NCBI GenBank assembly: GCA_963277665.1
Contig: CAUJRU010000140.1
Location: forward strand, 1,054,001 to 1,118,000
Direction of reading: 5' to 3'
DNA: 64,000 nucleotides
Origin: Viscum album
Taxonomy: Eukaryota > Streptophyta > Magnoliopsida > Santalales > Viscaceae
Made by a program: the position numbers and the translations under genes. The notes below the pieces were generated by a model that was given only the letters and a program-made list of their open reading frames with translations, did not search any database and had not been told where the DNA came from. Positions 24,551-37,660 of this stretch are shown here, piece by piece. Position 1 is the stretch's first letter. Each line of letters opens with the position of its first letter.

Positions 24551-27185
24551 ATGTGCTTTATGAGGTCTTCCATCCCCTGTTCCATTAATCTTATCCTTGG
24601 GTTATGGTGGTTTGTCATTGGAAACCTGTGGTGAGTAATTTACACTTTTCTTCATCATTCCTTGTAGTCTTATATTTGTGATTCAATGCAGTAGTGTTGT
24701 TTAATTCGGGGATGGTTTTCGTGCAATATTTCATAACTATTTAGTGTGATGTTGGTTGATATGGGATCTTCTTATGAGGATGTGGTTCATGGGATTTTTC
24801 ATCATTTATGTAAAGCGTGTATTGAGGTCATAATGTATATTTTATATAATTAATCCTCATTATGACATATTTATATGCTCCTCGTGGGAATTTCCTTCTT
24901 TTTATTTCATTTGTTTTTCTGGTAATGGCTGAATAATATTGATAATCAATTGGAATATTTAAAATTTATGGGTATAGTGGAAATATTATATAAATTTATA
25001 TTTTTATGATATTTTAGCTGATTTTAGTCTATGTTGTTTCATTAATAGAAATAAATTTTTTTGGGATCATTGTTTTCTCTATATAAGTCAATCCAAGAGA
25101 CCCCTATTGTGTTATTTTGTGATTTCACCCCAGATAAAAGGAACAATAACATATATGTGGCTAATGAATAGGTTTACCATAGAAATATACTTTGTGTGAT
25201 TCTACCCATGCTAAATAAATAATTAATCAGACTAAGCCCTAAAATAATTTTTGAAATATGACATGTTTTTTTGATTTTTTGGATCTTATTATTTGTTTTT
25301 AGATACTATATATTGTTTGGGTTGTTATGGGGATAAAGGTTACTAGCTAGGTACAACAATGTATTCCATTTTGATGTGGTGGTCAGTTGGCATGGATGGT
25401 TTATTGGTAGTTGTGCGATATGGTGTACAGTGGTTGTGTATGTAGTGGTTGGGAAAATAGTGGTTATGTGTGACGTTCATGAGGTGAACAATGGATATGA
25501 TTGTGGGGTGGATGAGTTTTCTGCTAGATTTTTGTGATGGTTTTGATGGCGTGGAGTGAAAATGATTGATGGTGTGAGATGGTTGAGTTGTTTTGTGGTG
25601 TTGTTGTGTTAGTTTTCTGGTTATCCATTGAATAAATTAAAATGTTGTATAAATAAATAATTTAAAAGGTGTGGAACTAGATGTGTGGTAAATTTATTAA
25701 CAAAATACAATAAATATGTACTTTTTGGTAACATTGTGATGACATTTTTATGAAATTAATGTTAGTGAAATTGTTTTATCTAGATAGTGGTGAAACATAT
25801 GAATGAATGTCGGAATTTTTGTGTGGATTGTGTGGTGATTTTATAGAGATTCCAATAGTGGTGGTATCAGTTGTGGCAATTTACATGTAGTGCATTAATG
25901 GTGATGTAGTGTGTGAAGTGAATTTTTTTTCCGATAGTTTGGCAATTTTGTGATATCTCTATATCATTTACGTTTATGATATTTTATTTAGCGCCCACCT
26001 GAGTTGAATAACCTTACCAAAACATAGAGGTTTTAGATTCTTATATTTTTTCTCCCACATCCATGATGGTGGTGATATGGAAGGTTGTAAAACCACTCTT
26101 CATTACTGTTCCATTTGTATCGGTGATGATATGGGTTGTTGTTCGAGATTACCCAACAGTGTTTGAGCATTTGTTTTCAGGAGACAGGTGTTACGATCCA
26201 AAAATGAGGTGATGTGATATTTCATGGGGGGTAAGGAATGGTATGAGGTGGGCATGAGGGTTATTTAATTTAAATCCATGATACCATAATACACCTATTA
26301 TGTGATGAAATGTGTTGTGATGGATTATGTATCTTAGAACGAGATATAAGCCGATGTAGTGAGTGTCCTTTGGTGAGATGTGTGGTAATTATAAATGATT
26401 CTAGCAAAAGTTATTATAACAAGAGAGAGTGGGGTAGGTACGGGCGCATCATGACCAACATCCAAGATTTACTATGAGGATTTTGATTTGTTTTTATGTG
26501 ACTTGGTATATGATTTAATATGTATGGGGGGGGTGAGAGCTTTGAAAGACTGATGCCATGGTGTGAGAGATCAATGTTATTTGGGATGTGGTGGTGGGGA
26601 ACGATTTGTTATTATTTTATTGATGTTGTATTACTATATTAGATAAGTGATTTGGTGAGTGATCAATAGTGAGGGTGGTATGATTAGTTTACCTATATAG
26701 GTGTTTTTTTGGAGATTCAATTTTTTTTCATAAGAGAATTATCATCATTCAATTCACATCTGATCAAGATTAAATGGTTATGTCCCTATGATGTGTACAT
26801 GTATGATCACTATATATATAAACATTTTTCAGGTTACCATGATGGCATTGGGGACTAAGATGGAAATGGTTTCCAAGGTTATATATATATGGTTGTGTCG
26901 CTGGCATAGACATGTCTTTTGGTATATTTAGATATTTTTATTTGTATTGGTTTAACATCTAAATGATTTGAATGATGTGTTTTTATTAATATTTTATTAT
27001 TTGCTAATTTTTTTGTGGTTATATATCCTATCTCTTGATCTTATTTAATAATATAATTTTTTATCTGTCTCCTTCAATATATTTTTATACCTTCTCTTCT
27101 AGTTGCAATAATATTGCATACAAGCAGCATCATTTAGGGGTATCTCCCTATTATGTGGAATCATTGGAGTGAGGGGGTCATGACA
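24551..27185 (+). repeat. E1 3' LTR, right arm
   Basis: Continues the interrupted E1 LTR. Blocks align in order with about 5,640-8,123: the gtggttgtgtg/gtggtagt region (25,375-25,450 against 6,330-6,420), ataccataatacacctatta (26,280 against 7,210) and the terminal gagggggtcatgaca at 27,171-27,185. The end is followed by acatt, which would be the first half of a target duplication if the left end could be fixed. The strand is G/T-rich like the rest of E1. Confidence 0.65.
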
Positions 27186-30100
27186 ACATTTATTTCAATT
27201 GGGGAGAATAATTCAACCCTATCTAACCTAACATTGGATATATGGAATTTTAATGTCATTTTCCATTGATAATAAAATTTATATTATTTAATGTAATGAG
27301 AATTTGACGTCATCTATTTTGTTTAATATCTATAATTTTTTTATCATAATTACAATTAGAGGATATGTTCTTTTTGAAATTTTTATCTGAATAAATTATT
27401 ATTTTTTTTCATGATAATTTATTTTTAATATTAATTTGTTAAATAATTATCTCAAATGCTTACACAATGAAAACATGATGCATGATCATGGAGATAAAAA
27501 TCAGCTGATTGATTTAAAAATATAAAATGAATTTTTTTTGGGTGAGTAATAGTTCCCCATCATATTAATAGATAAATATAACACAATAAAGACATTTCAA
27601 TGGATTATATAAAAATTATATATTTTTATTTATTTCCTTAATGTCAAATAAAATTTATAGTTTCAAAAATGGCAATAGGGATATTTTATGAAAATAACTT
27701 TTTATTAAATTATTTAAAAATAATAAGAATATTGAAATTGTAAAAGGTTGAAATTTTATGATTGAAACTTTCATACCTTGAAAATTTAATAAAAATTATA
27801 TACATTTCAATAGATATTATAATTCTTTAATTTTGAAATAGTTGTTCCTGTGGTCGAGGTTAGAAATGGTTAACAAATTGGTAAATAAAAAAGGAATGGT
27901 TTTAAATAATATAGATTCCATTATAAAATTGACCTGATGATTGTATTAGGATCATATAATATTTGTCTTCAAATACATGTAAAATTGATAAAACTTTTCC
28001 ATGCATGTGACGTTATTATATTTTAATATTGTGAAATATTACAAGCATAACCATCCACCCACTTATAATTGGACACAACTTATCCCATTTCTTTAGACCC
28101 TTTTGAGTAGTTTTGATCATCCAATCCATATGAAATTTTCATCTAAATGTCCCTATAAAAATTTATAGGTTTTGGAATTCCTAAAATCCCATTCCACTTT
28201 TCTATGAGGAAGGATCAATAGGAATTATACCAAAGAAGACATAATCTATATTACTAAATATTACAAACTTATTTCATCTTCTACATCATATTAATTTATT
28301 GTACAAATTATAACGTAGAAAATATATTATGTAAAATATAATTTTTTTCATGATTTATAATATTAAAACAATTTTCCACCATATTTCCATCATATTAAAA
28401 ATGAAAAAATTATTCTCTTATACATTAATCATACCGTCTCTAAATAGTGGTGTAATTTAATTTTATGCATGATTAAAATTAGATTTTTCTAAAGTTAAAA
28501 ATAATTATTATATATCATATTTATGGATAATTTATGTTTTCTTATTTATAATATAATATCTACCTTCAAACCATCCAATCTATCATAAAATGATAATGTT
28601 CATCGTGCAAACATGTAGACTACCATATCCACAATGTGATATGTTGTGTTTTCCATTTCTACATTGCATGGATGGTAACAAGGTATATTAATTGAAAAAA
28701 ATGTTTATATATATATATTATTTAATAGTTATTTTTTAGAGGTTAATCGTTATTTACACTTATTTTTTTCTAATAATTGAAAAGTGAAATCAACAATCAT
28801 GATTATGTATGGCATACCATCATCATGAATAGTGAAATTCATTTTTCTATCATTACCTTTTTTGGATTACCATTAATATATATATATATATATAATGAGT
28901 AAATATCACTTTTATATCACAATTGAAATTTTGTAATTGATGGATCCAAATAAAGGTAAAACAACATTACTACTGATTAATGAATCCCATAATAAACTAA
29001 GTTCATAATAATTTTAATAATGATAACAATAAAATATTGATAAAAAATGGGTTTCAATATGTTATATATTGATCTTATATGATGTTATAAATATTTATAT
29101 TGTTTTTTAATGTAATTATAAATAATATAAATTTTTTATACTTGTGGTTAAAAGAACACACAAGGCATTAATAACTTCAGGTAAGAGATCAATTTTCAAT
29201 TTCCACTTCATTAAGACATATTTTGCATTTTACACATACTTCTTTTAATTGGAATATAAACATCCAAATTGTTGTATAAAACATGGATATTAATTAATTC
29301 ATGTTTATTAAGGTACCAATTAATTTTTATTCGTTATAAGAGTTACATTTTAAATTTTTTCAAGAGTCAATATGTTTTTTTACAATCTTAATTTTATGGG
29401 TTTCTTGTAATTTTCATTGAAGGAATATTATATTCTATCCTTCATGATATCCGTTTATATTGTTATAAATAAATATTTAATGATTTTAAATATGTTATTA
29501 AATATATTACACCCTTTAGAATTTGAATTATTAGAAGAAATATTTATAATAAATGCCCTTTTTTGATCGGGTATATTTTTCATTCATATTCATTGTTTTC
29601 AAATGTTTCATAAAAATAACATTTTATTAACTAATGTTGTTTTTGAGGAAATTTTATTTTATAATCATGTTATTATATGGTTTTTACGGAATATTTTTAA
29701 TGTTCTAAAAGGGCCTTTTTCAAATTTCTTTTCAAAATGTTAAAAGGTATATTTCCTCATAATGTACACATGATTTATAGATTTCCCCCAAAAGAATAAT
29801 TTTTTGTATTTGGAAACTTATACATTTATAGATGTTTTGTAATGGAAAATATTTAATAAAATATAATCTTAATATTTTTCTCCCATGATATTTATTTCAT
29901 AAAGGATATAATTGTATTAAAAACACTTTTTTCTGATCAATTGATGGAATATCCTATCACTTGTTAATATTGTAGTCATTAATATTTTTTTTAGAAAATA
30001 CACCTTCTAGTAGTCAATGTGTATTTAATATCATTTAAATATATATATTATTTATTTAAATGATATGATAATTTCCTTGGATGAATAGTTTTCTAATAAA

Positions 30101-32780
30101 TGATGTTTTACATTGAATGTTTTTTGGTTGACTTGGTAAATATTGATATTCAATATTCATTACTCAATATATAAATTTATTGATAGAGTATATTATTTAT
30201 TAATAACGTTTAACACTAAATATTTTAGCAATGTAGTAGAAATGTAGTGACATTTTGGGCTCCTTTATTGATATACACTCAATTCTATTATAGGTCTCAT
30301 GAGACAAACTAGTTGAATAGACATGTTAAATGGGGTTTTGTTGTATACCTAACCATCGATTAAAATTCCATGGCATAAGGCCTTGATGGTAAAGATATCA
30401 TGATGTTTGAGATCATTATGTTTATAATTATTAATTTCGTTCATTGAAGATGATGTTATTATCATGAAAAATATTAATATATTTATATTATTCCTAGATG
30501 TAATTTTTTCTCATGGTATTTATCCAATGGATTGTGTTTTTACTTATTTACCTTTCCATATTGTTTTTTAATTATTAACATTGGATAGCTTCCGGTGTAC
30601 ATAACACTTACTAATTGTTTAAACTCGTTTGTATTTTTTTCCTTTTCCTTATGATGTGAAAATTGAATATTTTAATTAGTTCAAGGATGTGGAATGTTAA
30701 ATATTAATATTCTAATATTTTATTGTAAAAAAATAAAAATCATTTCGGTATCTAATTAATGAGGAATCTTAAACTATTCAGTCCTTTGGGTTGCGATCAA
30801 TTATTTCTTAAGCTAATATAATAGTGTAACTATAATCTTTATAATACCGGAGTTTGGTTTTCTAGAATTTGATTAGCATTACGGAAATGAAAAATCCACA
30901 TTAAAAAATAATATATCATAACTATAGTTCCAAATCATACATAAAAATGACATAGTTAACAATCAAATTTATAATGATAATGGTTGATTATTAAGGAATG
31001 GATAATAAGACGATATTTATACATAATGTATCAAATTTTAAGTATAATTATGGTAGTGTTATAGATGTATAATAAATATATATATTTTATATAGTATGTT
31101 GTAGTTATTATGAAGAAGTCACATAATATGTAAGGGATTTATTTTACAATATGAGATTTTAAAAGATATATTTTAACCTAAATTTATGAGGTTATAGTTA
31201 TCTGATATATCACACAATAATTTTATTTATTTTATTCCAATTTTTTTGTTTTTATTATTTATAATATTTTCAATTATTTTTCTATATCTAATTACTAAAT
31301 TTTTTTAAAAAGTATTTTCAATGATATCCACATTGTTTTTTATTTTTTGAGGAAAACTTTTCTTCAATCATCATATTTTCTATATATAATTTCATGAATT
31401 TTTTTAGTATTATATATTGATAGATTATAACCATTTTCTTCCACATCATAATTTCTATAATACAGTTAAAAATGAAAATTAATGTCATTTTACAAATGAG
31501 GTATTCTTACCTAAGTTTGATTGAAATATTAATTTTCAAATTTTTTACAAAATGAATTATCTCAATGTTTTGAATATTATTTTCATTGAATATTTATTTG
31601 TATTCTTCTATTATATTATTTAACAAAAAAATGTGCAAAGAAATATTTAGCGGAAAACATGATATGTCTTGTGTACTATTAGTGAAAAAATATATAAACG
31701 TGGTTGACCAAGTGATTTTATTGTCAAATTGTGATTATAATTACATTAACACCATTATTAATGACCATCCTGTATCTGGTTATGAATTTTAAATGAGTCA
31801 TATGTTTTAATAATTATAAAATTTCATAGATTTTCTGAATTCTATTAGGAATCAACTGGAGATAATAATTAAGACACAATGAATAAATTATGGTAATGAA
31901 TACATAAAACTGTAATTCAATGATCATCTAAGTCATTGTGGATTTATTTCAAAATAAACTTCTCAATAAGAAACATAATTAAATGAAATTTCTAAAAGGA
32001 GAAATAAGATGAATTTTAATATGGATATAATGATGATGAGTTATATGGGACATTCTATTTCATTGAAGGTATAATATTTGTAACCACTAGTATTAAAACA
32101 CAAACATATTCCATCAAAATTAGTCCAAAATATTCTATTTGAAATATCTATTAAGAGGCATCCCAAATTTTATTTTATAAAAATTTAGTGTTTTGAATCA
32201 TTTTAACATGGTTTGGATTCTCATAAATTTGACCATTAGTTAGATAATGTTTTATCTAATGATTATAAAAAGGATATTTAGGTGCTTTGTTGTGATGGTC
32301 CTACTATGCATGAATTTTTTTCTGGCTTGAAATTGTATATTTCATGAGTAGTAATAAAAAATAAAGAACTATATGGGAGGAAAGATGAACATGAAAGAGT
32401 TCAAGACCATGAAATATGATGTTTTCTGAAGATGTAAACTGGGTCAGTTCCAGGAAATTGTTTTTTTGAAAAAATGACTATTACTTAAGAACCTTAAATA
32501 TATGGTAGGATTCATTTGGATACCAAGTTATATTGATTTATTGTGGAAAATATGGTGATTATTTAATTAACTTAGACGATGAATATACTACATATTAGGA
32601 GAATATTGATAGAATTGATTATAATAAATACTAAAATGGAATGAAATTTGAGATATACACTATATACACCATTAATGTAATAATCTTATTTAATTCTCTA
32701 GACGGAGTGAGACCCATTCTATGAAGATGAGTTTTATATAAGAAAATTTACATGTACTTATAAGTGTTTATTTATAAATC
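27186..32780. other. AT-rich intergenic stretch, no gene recognised
   Basis: Right of E1. Extremely AT-rich, with very few C or G and no frame that I can assign. It includes simple TA runs near 28,708 and 28,880. The short open frame 31,586-31,792 lacks any recognised motif and is best left uncalled. It probably consists of retroelement sequence too old to identify. Confidence 0.5.
28878..28902. repeat. (TA)n microsatellite
   Basis: An uninterrupted run of about eleven TA dinucleotides inside AT-rich DNA. A shorter run lies near 28,708-28,720 and another near 33,480-33,499. Confidence 0.85.
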
Positions 32781-33420
32781 TACTATCGTGGAAAATGATA
32801 TAAAAATATTCCAGGTATTGACTATGGATAGACCTCTTCTCTAGTTGTGCTGATCATGTCAATTTAGATGTTGTTCTCTATAGTTTTTCAATTATATTAC
32901 GTCATGAATTAAATGATTCTCTAAAATTATTTTAATAAATTTCATTTAACTAAGGATATGAGTTGGATACAACTCAATAATTTTGATATTTAAAATAATT
33001 TATCTATGGATTGAATGTTGACATGAATATTTTCTAGATTGAATAAGGAATATCAATGTCAGAAAATACATTTGTATAATGAAATAGATCATTTCTGTTT
33101 CATAAATATTGGTTTTTATTCTTATTTTTATATGCATGGTACTAGTGTAGTTGTGGCGTTCTTGGTATGTTATTTAGGTGGATCACTAATTATCTAAAAT
33201 GTTATATTGAATATAAATTCATTAGTGGTTTAGTTGGAAAAATTGTTCTCAATGGATGATATGGGTGAAAAATCCTATGTATAAGGAGTGAGGATATATA
33301 ATTATTGATCAAAAAGGTTTCATATAAAAATTATGAACATAGATATTACTAAACCGATAAATACATCTATAATGCTGAAAAACATGAAGTGAATTTACCA
33401 AAGATTCCAATAATAGATAT
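32780..33420 (+). pseudogene. Copia reverse transcriptase fragment
   Basis: At about 32,812-32,880 PGIDYG followed (after a stop) by TSSLVVLIMSI corresponds to copia RT 'GIDYDETFSPVV.I.SIR'. At about 33,234-33,310 LEKLFSMDDMGEKSYV and then GVRIYNY, SKRFHI and NIDITK match the copia block 'WLSSKFDMKDMGEASYVLGVRIYRDRSKRLLGLSQ..YI.K'. That second block is a strong match and identifies Ty1/copia. The catalytic YVDD box should lie between them, near 33,120-33,200, but I cannot see it. No RNase H was recognised downstream. The fragment is plus-oriented and heavily interrupted. Confidence 0.7.
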
Positions 33421-36400
33421 TTATGTGATTCATGATCCTTCTGATGAGTTTGAAATGATAAATATAATTTCCTTTATATAATATATATATATATATATCA
33501 ATTATTCTATGTTATATAGTTGACCAAATATGAATTTTTATTTCAGAATATAATAAAGATTCCTATCCAATCGGAGTGAGATTTATTAGATTGCTATCCG
33601 GAATATTCCAATGTATATATAAAGAGGAAAACAGAAAATTATAAATTAAAGGTAGAAAATATAATTTATAAATTAGAATAGATTTTTGGTAAATGTGAAT
33701 ATCTGGTTAACATATTTAATTAATGTATAATCACATTAAAACCCAGTTGATCATGAAATCTAATATTCAAATGTCATAAAAGAAGAAGGAAAAAGGTAGT
33801 GAAAATATATTATTTTTAATGTTTCACATGAAACATCTGAAAGGAATATCCATGGATTTGATATTTCACATGACATTCACACATGGAATGAGATTCAACA
33901 CCTTAATGAAACTAAAAAGATAATGTAGTGATAAATAACCATTAGATATAATAGGACATTAAAAATTAATGGATTTTCCAAATTAGTTATTTGAAAAGAG
34001 AAGGTAATGTAAAAGCACACTTTTTTGTTGATGGTTCAAAATAATACCTATTAAATGGATATAATCTATGAAAGGAAGGTAATGATGTGTTTAATATATA
34101 TTTAGGTTCTTGTTTAATAGGTTAAATTATGTATATGTATTTAACGAAGGAAAATGAAAAAGGGTAAACTTTATTTAGGTTGGTTATATAGATTGTTCCC
34201 ACTACATAAGCATAAAAATTCAAACCAACTATGGAGTCGATGAGATGGTAATATATTGAAAAAAATAACATGATAAATAATATATGAGTATAAGTTGTTT
34301 GTTGGGGTCCAGTTTAGATTATTGGGACAATCCAGATGATCTCTAAATTACAAAAGTTGTATATAACAAATTTTCCACATATAGAAGTTGGAATTCAAAT
34401 AGGTAATCCCATTAAGATCATTATTTGTAATATTTTTGTCTTATTAGGAAGAAATAGATAGAATCATGTATTTTATTTCCTTTTTTTGAATAAATTAGGC
34501 ATACCTTGTAAATTAATAAAAACACTTCTTGATATTTCGAAAGAAAAGAAAATGATAAATTGGAACACATTTAAATTTATTTTTTATAAATATATATATT
34601 TATATATATATGTCACTCTAACAGATATATTATAAAACTTCCACATCATTTGAATATTTAATGGTTCAGTGAATCCCTTATGTAATCAATGTAAAAGGGT
34701 AAAATATTAGGATGTTTTTAAAAAATAGGGGTTGTAATTATCTTCCTCGGTTATCCATCAAATAGAATATGATACCACATTAATAATAAAATGAGTAAAA
34801 TTTTTTCGATAATATATTGGTAATTATATTATAAAAATTAACTGAATAAATGAATCATAATGAAATAAATCCCAAAAACCGATGAAGATGATGATGTTTT
34901 ATTTTTGTGAAATTCGATTATGATTATGAATATAATATGTGTTTAGATGAATTTTAAAATAAATATGATGTTTTACCATTTATAGTGATAATGATAAAAC
35001 TGTACCATCTCATCTAATAATATTAATGTGGGTTTATGTATAAAATATCACTAGATTACATGGAATGAATTTCTAGGGTAAAATAAACTTGTTTAATATG
35101 AAACAAATGTCACTATTTTCATATTTTAAATAAAGAGATGTAAGAGAAGCCTCAAAATATCTACAGTGGCTGGATTTTATGAAAAAATTATTTATATAAA
35201 AAAGAGTATCGTGGAACATGGGAGTTATTACCCAATCCTATAAAAATAATGATAATATAAAAAAATGACTGTTTCAAAAGAAGTTTAATGAAAGAAGATA
35301 TGATTTGAAAAACAAGGAAGGACTTGTTTGAATTGGGTACTCACTGGTTAATGTAAATAATTTTTATTAGACCATCAAAAGAATTTATATACTACATACC
35401 ATAAGGTTTTCTTAGTTAAACATAGAGGAAATAAATAATTTTCAACATTGATGTCTGGTCTTCCTTCTTCAATGTTTAATTAGATGATAGTGTACACATT
35501 AAACTACGTATTGGTATCATAATATGTGAAGACGAATGTTAGCTGATAGGATAATGATATAAATACATGTGTTAAAAATCCCCATTATCATTGTATTCGA
35601 TGAAAAATTATAATTTGTAAAAATTGGAATTTAAAAAACTAAGAGTAAACAGAAATATCTATATTATATATGAAAATGTAGGGTCACTTACTCTAGTTAT
35701 TTATATATAATGATTATGTTTTTTGTATAATTTAATGAGTTTAATATGAATATGTTTCCTTAGAAATTAATAATATATATTAAATTTCAATCCATCAATA
35801 AATAAGATATTTTCATTATTTAATAATTTCATATCAGGAAGAGAGATACTTACTTTTTCAAAAGAATTATTCATTGGAACTTCAACTGAGGTTTGAAAAA
35901 TATGAATAAAATTTGGTTTATACAGCTTTTATTGATGGAATAAAATTTCTAATGGATGAATATGGGAAATAACTATTCTAATGGGGATTCATGAAACATA
36001 TTCTCAAATTACTTTATTTGAAATCATCATGGTATATTATTGTATTTGTTTTCACATTACATACTATAAATTAAAGAGAACCAAAGGAATGTAATCTAAT
36101 AGTTTAAAATAAAAATATCAGTTATATTAATTTAATAAAATGTAATGGATTTATGATTTAAAATTGTGTAATGATTGATATATTTGCCTATACAGATTCT
36201 GATTTGGATTAAAATATATATTATAAAAGGTCCAAATCATCTTGAGTTTTTATATTCGGGTAAATGATGGGTATGTTGGTACAAAAATTTGAGTCTTTTG
36301 GTAAAATAGAATACATATGGAGAAGAATACTTTCCTACCAATATAGTTATAACATATTTTATTTAGATGGAGACTCAATTGGAAGATCTTAAGATGGATG

Positions 36401-37379
36401 TAACAATCAAATTTATTGTGGTATATGAAAATCAAAATATTATTGATTTATCATTAAATCATGGTCCTCATTATAAATCATAGTATATTAATAAAAAATA
36501 TATCATCATAAAAGCAATTATTTTGAAATATATATTTATTCTTATATTTTTTATAAAATAGTGAATATATTTGATGTTTTAAAAAATTGTGTTCTTAATG
36601 ATTCACATCAATTATTGATGTTGATAATGGGATTTCGACATGAATATTTACAATGCTTGTGAATTTTTCCCATATATCACTTTTTCATTGGATTTTATTA
36701 TCTACGGTTGAGAAAAAAAATCTAAATCACATTAGGTTTTAATATTATATACTTTTTTCAAAGGGGAGTCAAAATTAAATTTGGAGATTATCTAAATATA
36801 TTTTTTCCTAATGGGGTTGAGATCTTCTTTTGTGAGGAGAAGAAATTTCAAATGAAATAATAAAAGGGTTAAGTCTCATCAATTTTATTTGGGTGCACCA
36901 TTTTATGATTTTTAGTTTTTATAAATATTTTGGTGATAATTATTTTTTGGATATTTCTTCCACATGTTTGAATTTTATTTTTTGGATTCGTAAAAAGAAT
37001 TTGATTGTGATCTAATGTGGTATTAGGTTAATTAAATATCTGTTTTACTTCCTATTGGTTTCAATTGGATCGCTATATATAATTATGTGGATTTAATACC
37101 CTGTTTTATAGTAAATACACTATTATTTTTCAATTATCTTATATCCTACAAATATTGTTGTCACATAGAATTGGAATTATTTAATAACTATCCATCATGA
37201 ATTATATTGAGTTTGAAAGTGATTCATGTTCATTATTTTCCCAAAAAAAATAAAAAATGGGATATTTTTTATAACTATATATGTTTTAATGGATTTTTAT
37301 TCCTTGGAGATATTAGTGAGAATTATGTTTTTTATGATATAATGTTAAAGAAGAATCAAATTTTTTTTGTCATTGTATA
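33421..37379. other. AT-rich stretch between copia fragments
   Basis: G-richer than C-rich on the plus strand, like neighbouring plus-oriented copia pieces, so it probably includes their gag or LTR parts. Nothing in it gives a named motif. A minus open frame at 36,250-36,435 looks like a chance reading of AT-rich DNA. Confidence 0.4.
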
Positions 37380-37660
37380 GGGAAGATGTTTTTGAGAACA
37401 TTTAGGGTGGATATGTTTATTTTGTTTTTTTTTAATACATAAATCTTATTCAAATTAATATAAAATTAATTCTATAATGTAAGGTGATGGTTATTTTGAT
37501 GTTTGAATATGCGTTAAATAATTTTTTATAGCGTCAAGAATTAATTAAATATTTTCAATGTTCATATTATGGTTGTTTGAATTTTTGATTTGGGGGTGAA
37601 TTTAAAATAATTTTAAGAGAGTTTATATTCATCCAAATTATAATATTATGTTGGATTCTG
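37380..37660 (+). pseudogene. Possible copia integrase fragment
   Basis: At about 37,588-37,640 the plus strand reads FGGEFKIILREFIFI after a stop. This resembles the integrase second-Asp motif 'SDNGGEFKSKEFIEYC', here with the Asp lost. Upstream, about 37,405-37,560, broken frames with GGYVYFVFF and later NNFL-type residues sit where 'YFVTFIDDYSR..WVYLLKHKSE.F..F' would be. It may be the 5' continuation of a different copia copy from the RT fragment at 32.8-33.4 kb, because integrase should precede RT in a copia element. Moderate to low confidence. Confidence 0.42.

Larger units (their letters stand above)
5190..27185 (+). mobile_element. E1: Ty3/gypsy retrotransposon (+), split by nested E2
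   Basis: Plus-strand gypsy element with 5' LTR, initiator-Met-type primer-binding site, gag, protease, RT, RNase H, integrase and an interrupted 3' LTR. The 3' LTR begins before 14,271 and resumes after 24,550, the gap being a second complete gypsy element in the opposite orientation. The two arms of the 3' LTR align in order with the single 5' LTR: about 5,220-5,330 with 13,850-13,950, 6,300-6,420 with 25,370-25,450, and 8,100-8,123 with 27,165-27,185. All coding frames are destroyed. The left boundary is uncertain by several hundred bases because LTR similarity fades near 5,190. Domain order and the SHVID C-terminal motif point to the Del/Tekay group. Confidence 0.75.

Noticed and set aside
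14262..24556. Target-site duplication around E2
   Set aside because: The five bases beside the inferred ends (tctcg and atgtg) do not match, and the right border is uncertain by several bases.
27186..27190. acatt as a target duplication of E1
   Set aside because: The left end of E1 is not resolved. An acatt occurs near 5,060, but the LTR start beside it has no support.
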